Both the position numbers and the translations under genes were made by a program. The notes under the pieces are model-generated. The model saw nothing but the letters and a program-made list of their open reading frames with translations, made no database searches and was not told where the DNA came from. Shown here piece after piece: positions 8,919-18,267 of a stretch of 64,000 bases of DNA. Within the stretch, counting starts at the first letter, position 1, and the number at the start of each line of letters is the position of its first letter. Source of the stretch: Rhizobium brockwellii (GTDB lineage: Bacteria > Pseudomonadota > Alphaproteobacteria > Rhizobiales > Rhizobiaceae); NCBI RefSeq assembly GCF_000769405.2, contig NZ_CP053439.1, positions 310,001-374,000 on the forward strand. Reading direction: 5' to 3'.

Positions 8919-9791
8919 TTAAGCCGCCTTGTTTTCGCCACCAGGGTTCATCATTTCCTGCTCGACCGCGTCGATGGAAGGACGCTCGTAAGCCGAGATC
9001 GTCTTGCGGCCGTATTCGAGAGCGACCTGCGGCACCGAGCCGTTCATATAGGCAAGCAGCGTCTGCTTGACGATGACGTAGAGGCGGTGCTGCTTGTTGC
9101 GCACGACCTTGATCTGGGAGACCAGCGGCGAGCAGACGCAGTAGGACAAGAGAATGCCGAGGAAGGTGCCGACGAGCGCCGAGCCGATCAGGTGACCGAG
9201 CACTTCGGGCGAATCGTTGATGTGGGCCATCGCCTTGATGACGCCGAGAACGGCTGCAACGATGCCGATCGCCGGGAAGGAATCGCTCATGATCTGGATC
9301 GAGTGATAGGGCTTCATCTTGTCGTGCATGATGGTGTTGAGCTCTTCGTCCATCAGCGCCTCGATCTCGTGGCTGCGGGCGTTGCCGATGATGATCAGGC
9401 GCACGTAATCGCAGATGAACGCCGTCAGTTCCTTGTTCTTCAGAACCGTCGGCGCCGACTGGAAGATCGTTGATTCGGCCGGATTGTCGATATGGGCTTC
9501 GATTTCGTTTCGCGACTTGGTGCGCAGGTCGCGCATCAGCGAATAGAGCACGCCGAGCGTATCGAGATAATTGCGTTCTTTCGGTACGGCGTGCCGGAAG
9601 GCTTCGCTGAGCGCCTTGCCGGAGTCCTTCACCACCTTCATCGGGTTCGCCATGATGAAGCTGCCGAGGCCGGCGCCGCCGATGATGAGGAATTCGAAGG
9701 GCTGGAACAGCGCGTCCACTTCGCCGCCCATCGCCATGAAGCTGCCGACGATACAGCCGCAAGTCACTATAAATCCGATAATGATGTTCAT
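8919..9791 (-). CDS. motA: Flagellar stator protein MotA
   Basis: MotA (290 aa) forms with MotB the proton-driven stator. Four membrane segments are visible: two near the N-terminus (from [23 protein letters not shown]) and two at about residues 165-215 around [17 protein letters not shown] and [16 protein letters not shown]. The cytoplasmic loop between them carries the charged residues that touch FliG. I start at ATG 9791 because this gives the family N-terminus; an upstream open stretch has no family similarity. It is the first gene of the motA-fliM-fliN-fliG-flhB operon. Confidence 0.96.
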   Translation of the reverse strand: MNIIIGFIVTCGCIVGSFMAMGGEVDALFQPFEFLIIGGAGLGSFIMANPMKVVKDSGKALSEAFRHAVPKERNYLDTLGVLYSLMRDLRTKSRNEIEAHIDNPAESTIFQSAPTVLKNKELTAFICDYVRLIIIGNARSHEIEALMDEELNTIMHDKMKPYHSIQIMSDSFPAIGIVAAVLGVIKAMAHINDSPEVLGHLIGSALVGTFLGILLSYCVCSPLVSQIKVVRNKQHRLYVIVKQTLLAYMNGSVPQVALEYGRKTISAYERPSIDAVEQEMMNPGGENKAA

Positions 9792-10045
9792 CGTCAGCCC
9801 AATCTGAACGTTGCTTTTCTTTGAGACGGATAGGATTTCTGCCTTGCGTGAGGCTGATGAAAGGCCCGATCGCAAGGCATTTCCGCGTGCCAGCTTCGCG
9901 CAAGCATCTGCGGTCAGTCTAAAGGAGACGAATGGGTGCCCGCGCCCGTTTCTGAGATGCCGCCTCAGCGAAATCCCGGCCGAACCACATCAGACGACCC
10001 CCGGCTTTTCGTTCCGTTCATCGCCAATGCTTGGAGCTTACCGAC
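9792..10045. promoter_or_regulatory. Divergent promoter region motA / flgF
   Basis: 254 bases between the divergent starts of motA and flgF. It must carry promoters for both large flagellar operons. I could not recognise a clean -35/-10 pair or an activator palindrome on either strand. Confidence 0.5.
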
Positions 10046-10780
10046 ATGCAATCCGGTCTTTATGTTTCTCTGTCGTCGCAGATGGCCCTCGAAAAGCGTC
10101 TGAACACCATCGCAGACAACATGGCGAACGTGAACACGACCGGTTTTCGCGCCACCGAGGTGAAGTTCGACGAGATGGTGGCGAATACCAAGAACAAGCT
10201 GAACACCAAGGTTGCGTTCGTTTCCCAGGGCAACGACTATCTGAACGAGGGAAACGGCGAGTTGCAGCACACCGGCAACATGCTCGATTTCGCCATCAAG
10301 GGTGATGCCTGGTTTTCGCTCGATACGCCGGCCGGCCGCGTCCTGACGCGGGACGGTCGCTTCACGATCAAGGATACCGGCGAGCTCGTCTCGATCAGGG
10401 GATATCCCGTGCTCGACGCCGGCGGCGCGCCGATTCAGCTTAACACGAAGGGCGGCGAGCCGGCCGTGGGCACCGACGGCATCATCTATCAGGACAAACG
10501 CCAGGTCGCTTCGCTCGGCTTGTTCGAGGCTGATATCAGCAAGGGTTACCTGCGCTACGAAAACAGCGGCATCATGACCACCGACCAGCCGCGCGCCGTC
10601 GTCGACCGCTTCAATGTCGGTGTCGAGCAGGGTTATCTCGAAAACTCCAACGTCAACGCCATGCGCGAGATCACCCAGCTGATTGAAGTCAACCGCGCCT
10701 TCGAAAGCGTCTCGTCGCTGATGCGCGACAGCGAGGATTCCTTCAAGGAAGCCGTCCAGACACTTGGGGGCAGCCGCTAG
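10046..10780 (+). CDS. flgF: Proximal rod protein FlgF
   Basis: Rod protein of 244 aa with the flagellar rod/hook N-terminal signature (SSQMALEKRLNTIADNMANVNTTGFRA) and the matching C-terminal heptad region (LENSNVNAMREITQLIEVNRAF). ATG 10046 has GGAG about 9 bases upstream and gives the expected MQSGLYVS start; an upstream TTG is less likely. It is exported by the flagellar type III system and starts the operon that continues with fliI, 21 bases downstream. Confidence 0.95.
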   Translation: MQSGLYVSLSSQMALEKRLNTIADNMANVNTTGFRATEVKFDEMVANTKNKLNTKVAFVSQGNDYLNEGNGELQHTGNMLDFAIKGDAWFSLDTPAGRVLTRDGRFTIKDTGELVSIRGYPVLDAGGAPIQLNTKGGEPAVGTDGIIYQDKRQVASLGLFEADISKGYLRYENSGIMTTDQPRAVVDRFNVGVEQGYLENSNVNAMREITQLIEVNRAFESVSSLMRDSEDSFKEAVQTLGGSR

Positions 10781-10801
10781 GCGAAAGTTGAAAGTTAAAG
10801 C

Positions 10802-12202
10802 ATGAGCACCACGCTACTGTCTGAGGACGACCTTTCCCCGAAGCTGGCGCATCTGGCGGGCCTCGTCGAGCGATACGCATCGCCGGAGTTCGCGGTTGCC
10901 CATGGCGGTCGCGTGCAGACCATCGCCGCCGGCCACTACACGGTTCACGGTCTCTCCCGCCACGTTCGTCTCGGCGAGTTCGTGGCCCATAAATCGGCGA
11001 CCGGCATCCATCTCGGCGAAGTCGTGCGCGTCGAGCCGGAACTGATCTATGTCTGCCCGATCGAACCCGGCGAGCCGATCGGCATCCACGATACCGTCAT
11101 CCGCAAGGGCGCCTTCCGCATTGCACCGACGGACAGCTGGTGTGGGCGCACCGTCAACTCGCTCTGCGAGCCGATCGACGGGCTGGGCCCGATCGCCGAG
11201 GGGCTCGATCGCCGCTCGATCTCCAATACCGCGCCGCCCTCGATGACCCGCAAGCGTGTCGATACCGGCTTCAAGACCGGCGTACGCGCGATCGACATCT
11301 TTTCGCCGCTCTGCCTCGGCCAGCGCCTCGGCATCTTCGCCGGCTCCGGCGTTGGCAAGTCGACGCTTCTATCCATGCTCGCCCGTGCCGATGCCTTCGA
11401 CAAGGTTGTCATTGCGCTCGTCGGCGAACGCGGCCGCGAGGTGCGCGAATTCATCGAGGATACGCTCGGCAGCAATATGAAGAAGGCGATCGCCGTCGTC
11501 GCCACCAGCGACGAGAGCCCGATGCTGCGCAAGATGGCGCCGTTGACGGCGGTTACCATCGCCGAGCATTTCCGCGACAAGGGCGAGAACGTCCTCTTCA
11601 TCGTCGACAGCGTCACGCGTTTCGCACATGCGATCCGCGAGGTGGCGACCGCCTCCGGCGAGCCGCCGATCGCGCGCGGTTATCCCGCCTCCGTCTTCAC
11701 CGAGCTGCCGCGCCTCCTGGAACGTGCCGGTCCCGGTCCCGAGGGCGCCGGCACCATCACGGCGATCATCTCGATCCTCGTCGACGGCGACAATCACAAT
11801 GACCCGATCGCCGATTCGACCCGCGGCATCCTCGACGGACATATCGTCCTGCAACGCAGTCTCGCCGAAGAAGGGCGCTATCCCCCGATCGATCCGCTCG
11901 CCTCGATCTCACGTCTTGCCCGCAAGGCCTGGACGCCGGATCAGGAAAAGCTGGTATCGCGGTTGAAGGTGCTGATCCACCGTTTCGAAGAAACGCGCGA
12001 TCTACGCATGATCGGCGGTTACCGTCAGGGTGCTGATCCCGATCTCGACATGGCGATCAAGCAGGTGCCGATCATTTACGACGTCCTGAAGCAGTCTCCG
12101 GGCGATCGCGACTCGCTTGACGCTTTCGCCGATCTCGCCGGTGCGCTCAAGGCTGCAGCCGGCATGGGCAATCAGGGCGCCCCTATTCAGAGGAGAGGCT
12201 AG
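10802..12202 (+). CDS. fliI: Flagellar export ATPase FliI
   Basis: FliI (466 aa) is the F1-beta-like ATPase of the flagellar type III exporter. Walker A is GSGVGKST at residues 181-188 and Walker B-like VLFIVDSVTRFAHA is at about 265-278; an N-terminal beta domain and a C-terminal helical region complete the fold. Length is normal. Its usual partners FliH and FliJ are not next to it; candidates lie at 26232 and 41097 in this window. The stop is 2 bases before the next GTG start. Confidence 0.97.
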   Translation: MSTTLLSEDDLSPKLAHLAGLVERYASPEFAVAHGGRVQTIAAGHYTVHGLSRHVRLGEFVAHKSATGIHLGEVVRVEPELIYVCPIEPGEPIGIHDTVIRKGAFRIAPTDSWCGRTVNSLCEPIDGLGPIAEGLDRRSISNTAPPSMTRKRVDTGFKTGVRAIDIFSPLCLGQRLGIFAGSGVGKSTLLSMLARADAFDKVVIALVGERGREVREFIEDTLGSNMKKAIAVVATSDESPMLRKMAPLTAVTIAEHFRDKGENVLFIVDSVTRFAHAIREVATASGEPPIARGYPASVFTELPRLLERAGPGPEGAGTITAIISILVDGDNHNDPIADSTRGILDGHIVLQRSLAEEGRYPPIDPLASISRLARKAWTPDQEKLVSRLKVLIHRFEETRDLRMIGGYRQGADPDLDMAIKQVPIIYDVLKQSPGDRDSLDAFADLAGALKAAAGMGNQGAPIQRRG

Positions 12203-12204
12203 AC

Positions 12205-12747
12205 GTGGCTGATTTCGACGACGAACGCATCGCTTCCCTGAAGCAGCGCAAGAAAGCCGCCATCCTGGATCGGTTTCTGACCTTCGCCGGCCTGGCGCTT
12301 GCCGGCGCCTCCGCCTTCTTTCCCTGGTACGTCTTCTTCAACGCAGACAAGTTCGGCATCAATGTCGCCAGCAGCAGCAACTCTCGCGAACTGCCGGACT
12401 GGCCGGCCCGCAACGTCTTCAGCGTATCGCCGCTTGCCATGGTCAACAAGAACGAAGCGGACAAGAAGGCCCCGCCGATCGATCCGCTGACGACGGCGAC
12501 GGTCTCCGATCTCGGCAAGGAGCGCGATGGCCGCGCTATACAGGAGGATCAGCCGTTCCCCGGCAAATCATCCTTCCGCCTGCTGCATGTTTCCAACGGC
12601 CGGGCGCTGATCGAGGATCCCTCCGGCATGTATGTGGTGCGCATCGGCTCGATCCTGCCCGATGAAAGCCGCCTTGCGACACTCGAGCAGCGCGACGGCA
12701 AATGGGTGATTGTGACCTCCAAGGGCGAGACCTACCAGAACAATTGA
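12205..12747 (+). CDS. Membrane-anchored unknown protein of the fliI operon
   Basis: 180 residues, GTG start with AGAGGAGAGG 5 bases upstream and 2 bases after the fliI stop. A single membrane segment at about residues 23-45 (LTFAGLALAGASAFFPWYVFF) is followed by a Pro/Lys linker and a compact C-terminal beta domain (about 122-175: LLHVSNGRALIEDPSG, VVRIGSILPDESRLATLEQRDGKW). That pattern recalls the small periplasmic domain of PilP/GspC pilot-type proteins, which is my inference. Its place between fliI and flgB suggests a flagellar role. A perfect terminator follows. Confidence 0.8.
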   Translation: MADFDDERIASLKQRKKAAILDRFLTFAGLALAGASAFFPWYVFFNADKFGINVASSSNSRELPDWPARNVFSVSPLAMVNKNEADKKAPPIDPLTTATVSDLGKERDGRAIQEDQPFPGKSSFRLLHVSNGRALIEDPSGMYVVRIGSILPDESRLATLEQRDGKWVIVTSKGETYQNN

Positions 12748-12767
12748 ACCTGTCCGCAAATCCAGGC

Positions 12768-12811
12768 AACAGGGGCTCCGCCGCGAACCGGCCGGAGCCC
12801 CTGTTCTTTCG
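12768..12811 (+). terminator. Terminator after the fliI operon
   Basis: Perfect 13-bp stem AACAGGGGCTCCG (12768-12780) / CGGAGCCCCTGTT (12793-12805) with a 12-base loop, then CTTTCG. It separates flgF-fliI-orf from flgB, which should therefore have its own promoter in 12812-12913. Confidence 0.8.
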
Positions 12812-12913
12812 ATAGCGGCGGCGTTCGCACAAAAGCGTCTCGGAGCCTGAATTCCCGTAAGTCCCACGCAAGATTACCGCACTAGGTTCGGGACAGTAAA
12901 AACGGAGAGTTTC

Positions 12914-13306
12914 ATGCAACCAATCCAACTTTTCGACTTGGCTTCGCGACAGGCGGAATGGCTGACGATTCGTCAGCAGGTTGTTGCCGGCAACATCGCG
13001 AATGCCAATACCCCGAAGTTCCACGCCAAGGACGTTACGCCCTTTGATGCGGTGCTCGACAATTCCAATATCAACATGGCGCGCACCAATCCGGCGCATC
13101 TGAGCGGCAACGATTTCAGCGACAGCGGCGATATCGATGTCAAGGAAGCCGCACTCGACCAGGAAATCGGCGTCCAGGAATCCGGCAATACGGTCGGTTT
13201 GGCCGAGGAGCTCTCCAAGTCGGGCGATATCAAGCGTCAGTACGATCTGAACACCTCGCTGGTCAGTTCCTTCAACCGCATGATGTTGATGACCGTCAGG
13301 AAGTAA
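12914..13306 (+). CDS. flgB: Proximal rod protein FlgB
   Basis: FlgB (130 aa) is part of the proximal rod next to the MS ring. The N-terminal signature [26 protein letters not shown] stretch (here [22 protein letters not shown]) and the C-terminal [19 protein letters not shown] are typical, as is the length. ACGGAGAG precedes ATG 12914. It opens the long operon flgB-flgC-fliE-flgG-flgA-flgI-motE-flgH-fliL-fliP, 4 bases before flgC. Confidence 0.96.
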   Translation: MQPIQLFDLASRQAEWLTIRQQVVAGNIANANTPKFHAKDVTPFDAVLDNSNINMARTNPAHLSGNDFSDSGDIDVKEAALDQEIGVQESGNTVGLAEELSKSGDIKRQYDLNTSLVSSFNRMMLMTVRK

Positions 13307-13310
13307 AGTC

Positions 13311-13727
13311 ATGGATCCGCTTTCAGCAGCAATGAAAATCGCCGGTTCCGGGCTCGAGGCACAGTCGACGCGCCTGCGCATCGTCTCGGAAAATATCGCC
13401 AATGCCCGCTCGACCGGCGACACGCCCGGTGCCGATCCCTATCGCCGCAAGACGATCACCTTCGGCCAGCAGATGGATCGCACCAACGGTGTCGAGACTG
13501 TCGGCGTCAAAAAGGTCGGCGTCGACGAAGGCGACTTCAGCACTGAATTCGACCCCAGCAATCCGGCTGCGGACCCGAAGGGCGTCGTCAAACTGCCGAA
13601 CGTCAATATCCTGGTCGAGATGGCCGACATGCGCGAAGCCAACCGCTCGTATGACGCCAATCTGCAGACCATCAAACAGACCCGCGATCTCATCTCCTCC
13701 ACGATCGACCTCCTGAAGAGCCAATAA
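13311..13727 (+). CDS. flgC: Proximal rod protein FlgC
   Basis: FlgC (138 aa) belongs to the rod. N-terminal motif [29 protein letters not shown] and C-terminal [19 protein letters not shown] are family hallmarks. It is separated by 4 bases from flgB and 2 bases from fliE, so the three are translated together. Confidence 0.96.
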   Translation: MDPLSAAMKIAGSGLEAQSTRLRIVSENIANARSTGDTPGADPYRRKTITFGQQMDRTNGVETVGVKKVGVDEGDFSTEFDPSNPAADPKGVVKLPNVNILVEMADMREANRSYDANLQTIKQTRDLISSTIDLLKSQ

Positions 13728-13729
13728 TA

Positions 13730-14071
13730 ATGATCAGCAGCGTCCAGAACGTCAGCAACCTTTCGATGACCCGTGCGCTCGGCGCCGTCGACACCGAAAA
13801 TTCCACCTCGTCGTCTGCCGCCACCATGTCGGGCGCCGCAGGTGCGGCCAACGGCATGAGCTTCGCCTCCGTCATGGGTAACATGGCGAGCGACGCGGTC
13901 AGCAGCCTGAAGGGTGCGGAAAGCATGTCCTTTGCCGGTATCAAGGGCACGGCGACGACGCGCGAAGTCGTCGATTCCATGCTCCAGGCCGAGCAGACGC
14001 TGCAGACCGCGATTGCCATCCGCGACAAGGTCGTCTCGGCCTTTCTCGAAGTCACCAAGATGCAGATGTAA
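13730..14071 (+). CDS. fliE: MS-ring/rod junction protein FliE
   Basis: FliE (113 aa) joins the MS ring to the rod and is the first type III export substrate. The C-terminal part ([46 protein letters not shown]) matches the family well; the Ser/Ala-rich N-terminus is variable, as usual. It starts 2 bases after flgC and 19 bases before flgG. Confidence 0.95.
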   Translation: MISSVQNVSNLSMTRALGAVDTENSTSSSAATMSGAAGAANGMSFASVMGNMASDAVSSLKGAESMSFAGIKGTATTREVVDSMLQAEQTLQTAIAIRDKVVSAFLEVTKMQM

Positions 14072-14090
14072 CTGATTTGAGGACGAACAC

Positions 14091-14879
14091 ATGAGAGCGC
14101 TCGCCATCGCAGCAACGGGCATGGATGCCCAGCAGACCAATCTGGAAGTCATCGCGAACAACATCGCGAACATCAATACGACCGGTTTCAAGCGCGCCCG
14201 CGCCGAATTCTCGGATCTTCTCTACCAGACCGAACGTGCCAAGGGTGTCGCCAACCGCGCCAACCAGGCCGTCGTTCCGGAAGGCGCCAATATCGGCCTC
14301 GGCGTCCAGACCTCGGCGGTGCGCAACCTGCATCTCCAGGGCGAACTGACCCAGACAGGCAACGATCTCGACGTGGCGCTGATCGGCAAGGGCTTCTTCC
14401 AGATCCAGTCGACCGACGGTACGACGCTCTATTCCCGCGCCGGCGCCTTCAACAAGAACGACCAGGGCCAGCTCGTCACCATCGACGGTTACGAGGTCCT
14501 TCCCGGCATCACCATTCCGACCGGCTCGACCGAGCTGACGATCAGCCGCTCCGGCCAGGTTTCGGCCAAGCTGCCGGGTGCGGCGGATGCGACCGTGCTC
14601 GGTCAATTGACGCTTGCCGACTTCGTCAACGAGGCGGGTCTCCAGCCGCTCGGCGACAATCTCTTCCAGGAAACGCCGGCCTCCGGCGAAGCCGTCATCG
14701 GCAATCCCGACGAGGAAGGTTTCGCTTACATGAAGCAGGGTTACCTGGAATCTTCGAACGTCGACCCGGTGAAAGAAATCACCGAGCTGATCTCGGCCCA
14801 GCGCGCATACGAAATGAATTCCAAGGTGATCACCACCGCTGATGAAATGGCCTCCATCGTCAGCAAGAACCTGAAGTAA
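14091..14879 (+). CDS. flgG: Distal rod protein FlgG
   Basis: FlgG (262 aa) makes the distal rod. N-terminal [36 protein letters not shown] and the C-terminal [31 protein letters not shown] are nearly textbook, and the length equals E. coli FlgG within two residues. GAGGACG precedes ATG 14091. flgA begins 16 bases downstream. Confidence 0.97.
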   Translation: MRALAIAATGMDAQQTNLEVIANNIANINTTGFKRARAEFSDLLYQTERAKGVANRANQAVVPEGANIGLGVQTSAVRNLHLQGELTQTGNDLDVALIGKGFFQIQSTDGTTLYSRAGAFNKNDQGQLVTIDGYEVLPGITIPTGSTELTISRSGQVSAKLPGAADATVLGQLTLADFVNEAGLQPLGDNLFQETPASGEAVIGNPDEEGFAYMKQGYLESSNVDPVKEITELISAQRAYEMNSKVITTADEMASIVSKNLK

Positions 14880-14895
14880 AGGGAAGGGCCGAAAC

Positions 14896-15378
14896 ATGAT
14901 GTTTTGCCGGGCAGGACACATCTCAGGATGGGTGGCGGCAGCCACGGTCGCAGTCGCGGGCATTTTCTTGCCCGCGGACGTGGATGCCGGCATGGGTTAT
15001 GCCGTCGTTCCGACGACGATCATCTACCCCGGCGACACACTGTCGGCCAGCCAGCTTCAGGAGGTCGAGGTCACCAACCCCAACCTCGCCGGCGATTATG
15101 CCAAATCCCTTTCGCAGGTCGAAGGCATGGTTTCCAAGCGCACGCTGTTGCCGGGCCGCACAATCTCGGTTTCGGCCCTGCGCGACGCCTATACGGTGAC
15201 CCGTGGCTCCTCGATCCGCCTGGTCTTCTCGCTCGGGGCGATGACGATCTCCGCCGCCGGCACGCCGCTCGAAGACGGCGCGACCGGGCAGGTCGTCCGC
15301 GCGCGCAATATGGATTCCGGCGTCATCGTCAGCGGCACGGTGCTTGCGGACGGCACGGTCCATGTGAGGGCAAAATGA
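14896..15378 (+). CDS. flgA: P-ring assembly chaperone FlgA
   Basis: Periplasmic chaperone (160 aa) needed to build the FlgI P ring. A signal peptide covers about residues 1-32 (ending VDAGMGYAV). The SAF/FlgA C-terminal region shows SKRTLLPGRTISVSALRDAYTVTRGSSIRLVF and LEDGATGQVVRARNMDSG. Two adjacent ATG codons (14896, 14899) could start it. The stop overlaps the flgI start in ATGA. Confidence 0.94.
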   Translation: MMFCRAGHISGWVAAATVAVAGIFLPADVDAGMGYAVVPTTIIYPGDTLSASQLQEVEVTNPNLAGDYAKSLSQVEGMVSKRTLLPGRTISVSALRDAYTVTRGSSIRLVFSLGAMTISAAGTPLEDGATGQVVRARNMDSGVIVSGTVLADGTVHVRAK

Positions 15379-16496
15379 AATTGTTCTTTCGTTTCGTTAC
15401 TCTTGTCGCGGTTCTCGCCATGAGTTTGGCTGATGTCGCACCCGCCTGGGCGCTGACCTCCCGCATCAAGGACATCGCCTCCCTTCAGGCCGGCCGCGAT
15501 AACCAGTTGATCGGTTATGGCCTCATCGTCGGCCTCCAGGGGACCGGTGACGGCTTCCGGTCCTCGCCCTTCACCGAGCAGTCGATGCGCGCGATGCTGC
15601 AGAATCTCGGCATCTCGACGCAGGGCGGCCAGTCCAACGCCAAGAACACGGCGGCCGTGATGGTCACCGCCAACCTGCCACCCTTCGCAAGCCCCGGCAG
15701 CCGCATCGACGTGACGGTGAGCTCGCTCGGCGATGCGACGTCGCTGCGCGGCGGCACGCTCGTCATGACCTCGCTTTCCGGCGCCGACGGCCAGATCTAT
15801 GCCGTCGCGCAGGGTGCCGCCATCGTTTCCGGTTTTCAGGCGCAGGGCCAGGCGGCGACCGTAACCGAAGGCGTCACCACCGCCGGCCGCGTGCCCGGCG
15901 GCGCGATCATCGAACGTGAACTGCCGTCCCGCTTCAAGGATTCCGTTAATCTCGTCCTGCAACTGCGCAACCCCGACTTCTCGACGGCGATCCGCATCGC
16001 CGACATCGTCAACGGTTATGCCTCGGCGCGCTTCGGCGGCCCGGTTGCCGAAGCCAAGGATTCGCAGGAAGTCGTGATCCAGAAGCCGCGCACAGCCGAT
16101 CTCACTCGGCTGATGGCCGATATTGAAAATCTCATCGTCGAGACCGATACGCCGGCCAAGGTGGTCATCAACGAACGCACCGGAACGATCGTCATCGGCT
16201 CCGACGTCCGCGTCTCGCCGGTCGCCGTCAGCTACGGCACCTTGACGGTCCAGGTCACCGAGACGCCGCAGATCATCCAGCCCGAACCCTTCTCGCAAGG
16301 CCGGACCGCCGTCCAGCCGCAGACCGATATTGCGGCCGAACAGACCGGTGGGCGCGTCGCGATCATCGACGGCCCCGACCTCCGGACGCTCGTCGCCGGC
16401 CTCAACAATATCGGCGTGAAACCGGATGGCATCATCGCCATTCTCCAGGGCATCAAGTCGGCGGGCGCCCTGCAGGCGGAGCTTGTGCTGCAATGA
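15375..16496 (+). CDS. flgI: P-ring protein FlgI
   Basis: FlgI (373 aa) builds the P ring in the peptidoglycan layer. The signal peptide is about residues 1-24 (LVAVLAMSLADVAPAWA), followed by the family motifs SRIKDIASLQAGRDNQLIGYGLIVGLQGTGD and RTGTIVIGSDVRVSPVAVSYGTLTV. I start at ATG 15375, which overlaps the flgA stop (ATGA) and gives a proper signal peptide; the frame is open further upstream but that part is flgA in another frame. The stop overlaps the motE start. Confidence 0.96.
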   Translation: MKLFFRFVTLVAVLAMSLADVAPAWALTSRIKDIASLQAGRDNQLIGYGLIVGLQGTGDGFRSSPFTEQSMRAMLQNLGISTQGGQSNAKNTAAVMVTANLPPFASPGSRIDVTVSSLGDATSLRGGTLVMTSLSGADGQIYAVAQGAAIVSGFQAQGQAATVTEGVTTAGRVPGGAIIERELPSRFKDSVNLVLQLRNPDFSTAIRIADIVNGYASARFGGPVAEAKDSQEVVIQKPRTADLTRLMADIENLIVETDTPAKVVINERTGTIVIGSDVRVSPVAVSYGTLTVQVTETPQIIQPEPFSQGRTAVQPQTDIAAEQTGGRVAIIDGPDLRTLVAGLNNIGVKPDGIIAILQGIKSAGALQAELVLQ

Positions 16497-17035
16497 TTGA
16501 TATCTTCAACCCTGACATGACGGTTTTGCAACTGCTGCGCCGGCTCGCGCTGCCGGCCGCAGGTCTCGTCCTTCTGTCGATCCCCAGCGCCTTCGCGCAG
16601 GAACATGCGCCGGCTGGCGACATCACCTCCCAGGACGAGATCAAGCAGTTCTGCACCAACATCGCCGAGCCCGCCCGCGACCAGCGTTACCTCTTGCAGA
16701 AGCAGGAACTGGAAAAGCTTCGCGCCGATATCGACGCCCGCATGGCGGAGATGGACAAGCGCAAGGCCGAATACCAGGACTGGCTGAAGCGGCGCGATGA
16801 TTTCCTGAAGCAGGCGGAAGCCGGCCTCACCGAAATCTACAGGAAGATGAAGCCCGATGCGGCCGCACTCCAGCTGCAGGACATGAAGATCGAGGTGGCC
16901 TCCGCCGTGATCATGCGGCTCGGCCCGCGTCAGTCGAGCCTCATCCTCAACGAGATGGACCCTCAGAAGGCTGCGGTCATCGCCAGCGTCATCGCCAGCG
17001 CGTCCGATCCCAATACGTCGAAGGACCCTTCATGA
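16493..17035 (+). CDS. motE: MotE, periplasmic chaperone for MotC
   Basis: 180 aa with a signal sequence (about residues 12-35, ending PSAFAQE), a coiled coil at about 60-112 (QKQELEKLRADIDARMAEMDKRKAEYQDW) and an MgtE-N-like C-terminal domain (AALQLQDMKIEVASAVIMRLGPRQSS). In S. meliloti MotE is a periplasmic protein needed for stability and folding of MotC, and it lies between flgI and flgH as here. Both ends overlap neighbours by ATGA. Confidence 0.92.
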   Translation: MIDIFNPDMTVLQLLRRLALPAAGLVLLSIPSAFAQEHAPAGDITSQDEIKQFCTNIAEPARDQRYLLQKQELEKLRADIDARMAEMDKRKAEYQDWLKRRDDFLKQAEAGLTEIYRKMKPDAAALQLQDMKIEVASAVIMRLGPRQSSLILNEMDPQKAAVIASVIASASDPNTSKDPS

Positions 17036-17748
17036 ATATGCGTTTCCCGGCCGCGATCGCCGCCCTCGCACTCCTTGCAGGTTGCCAGTCTCCGACGGCG
17101 GTCAGCGAGATCGGCCGTGCGCCTGCCATGAGCCCGATCGGCAGCGGCCTTGCCTACGGCCAGACGCCGCAGATGGCGCTCTATCCGAAGCAGCCGCGCG
17201 CGGTGGCGCAGGGCTATTCGCTGTGGAGCGATTCGCAGGCCGCTCTCTTCAAGGATGCACGCGCACTCAACGTCGGCGACATCCTGACCGTCGACATCCA
17301 GATCAACGACAAGGCCTCCTTCGACAACGAGACCAACCGCAGCCGCACGAATTCGAGCGGCATGAACTGGGATGTCAACGCCCAGATCTTCGGCTGGACA
17401 CCCGAGTCCAAGACCGACCTGACTTATGGTTCCGATACCAGCACCGACGGTAAGGGCAAGATCGAGCGCACCGACAAGCTGACCCTTCTGGTCGCCGCCG
17501 TCGTCACCGGCATTCTCGAAAACGGCAACCTTGTCATATCAGGCTCGCAGGAAGTCCGCCTGAACCAGGAACTGCGCATCCTGAACGTTGCCGGTATCGT
17601 TCGTCCGCAGGACGTCAATGCCGAAAACCAGATCTCCTACGACAAGATCGCCGAAGCCCGCATCTCCTACGGCGGCCGCGGCCGTCTGATGGAAGTGCAG
17701 CAGCCTCCGCGCGGCCAGCAGGCCGTCGATCTTTTCTCGCCGCTTTGA
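17032..17748 (+). CDS. flgH: L-ring lipoprotein FlgH
   Basis: FlgH (238 aa) forms the outer-membrane L ring. It has a lipoprotein signal with lipobox LLAGC, Cys18. Family motifs follow: LWSDSQAALFKDARALNVGDILTVDI, the Asn-rich stretch, and VSGSQEVRLNQELRILNVAGIVRPQDV. The ATG overlaps the motE stop in ATGA and fliL starts 12 bases after the stop. Confidence 0.96.
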   Translation: MNMRFPAAIAALALLAGCQSPTAVSEIGRAPAMSPIGSGLAYGQTPQMALYPKQPRAVAQGYSLWSDSQAALFKDARALNVGDILTVDIQINDKASFDNETNRSRTNSSGMNWDVNAQIFGWTPESKTDLTYGSDTSTDGKGKIERTDKLTLLVAAVVTGILENGNLVISGSQEVRLNQELRILNVAGIVRPQDVNAENQISYDKIAEARISYGGRGRLMEVQQPPRGQQAVDLFSPL

Positions 17749-17760
17749 GGCTGAACGACG

Positions 17761-18267
17761 ATGGCAGAGCCAGACGCAAGCGCAGGTCACTCGCAGAAGA
17801 AATCCGGCTCGCTGATGACGATCATCGGCATCGCCGTCCTGACCCTGCTCGGCGCCGGCGGCGGTTGGGCGGTCGGCACGATCGTCGCGCCCAACATCAA
17901 GGGTGCCAAGGAGGTCGAGCAGGCCAAGGATGCCGAGGCCAAGAAAAAGGCCGAGGAAGGCCTGGCGCGCATTTCGACCGAGGCCAACAACGTCGTCCAG
18001 CTCGAGCCGATCACCTCGAACCTCGCCTACCCTTCAGAAAACTGGGTGCGACTCGAAGTCGCGCTGCTGTTCAACGGGCCGCCGGATGTCAAGGTTTCAG
18101 AGGATATTCATCAGGATATCCTCGCCTATATCAGAACCGTTTCCCTTCAGCAGATCGAGGGGCCGCGCGGCTTTCAATATCTCAAGGATGACATACAGGA
18201 ACGTGTTGACCTTCGCTCGCAAGGGCGGGTATCGAAGGTCATGTTCAGGACATTTGTCATCGAATGA
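17761..18267 (+). CDS. fliL: Basal-body/stator protein FliL
   Basis: FliL (168 aa) is a single-pass inner membrane protein around the stator. Membrane segment at about residues 20-43 (TIIGIAVLTLLGAGGGWAVG), then a Lys/Glu coiled-coil linker and the periplasmic FliL domain ending in VDLRSQGRVSKVMFRTFVIE. Its stop overlaps the fliP start (ATGA). A second, more distant FliL-like protein is encoded at 42595. Confidence 0.93.
   Translation: MAEPDASAGHSQKKSGSLMTIIGIAVLTLLGAGGGWAVGTIVAPNIKGAKEVEQAKDAEAKKKAEEGLARISTEANNVVQLEPITSNLAYPSENWVRLEVALLFNGPPDVKVSEDIHQDILAYIRTVSLQQIEGPRGFQYLKDDIQERVDLRSQGRVSKVMFRTFVIE

Noticed and set aside
8109..9473. 454-codon plus-strand open frame opposite fliM and motA
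   Set aside because: High-GC antisense frame over two clear genes; composition rich in Arg, Asp, His and no known domain.
12853..12864. TCCCGTAAGTCC before flgB as another flagellin box 2
   Set aside because: Only partial match and no box 1 at the right distance upstream.
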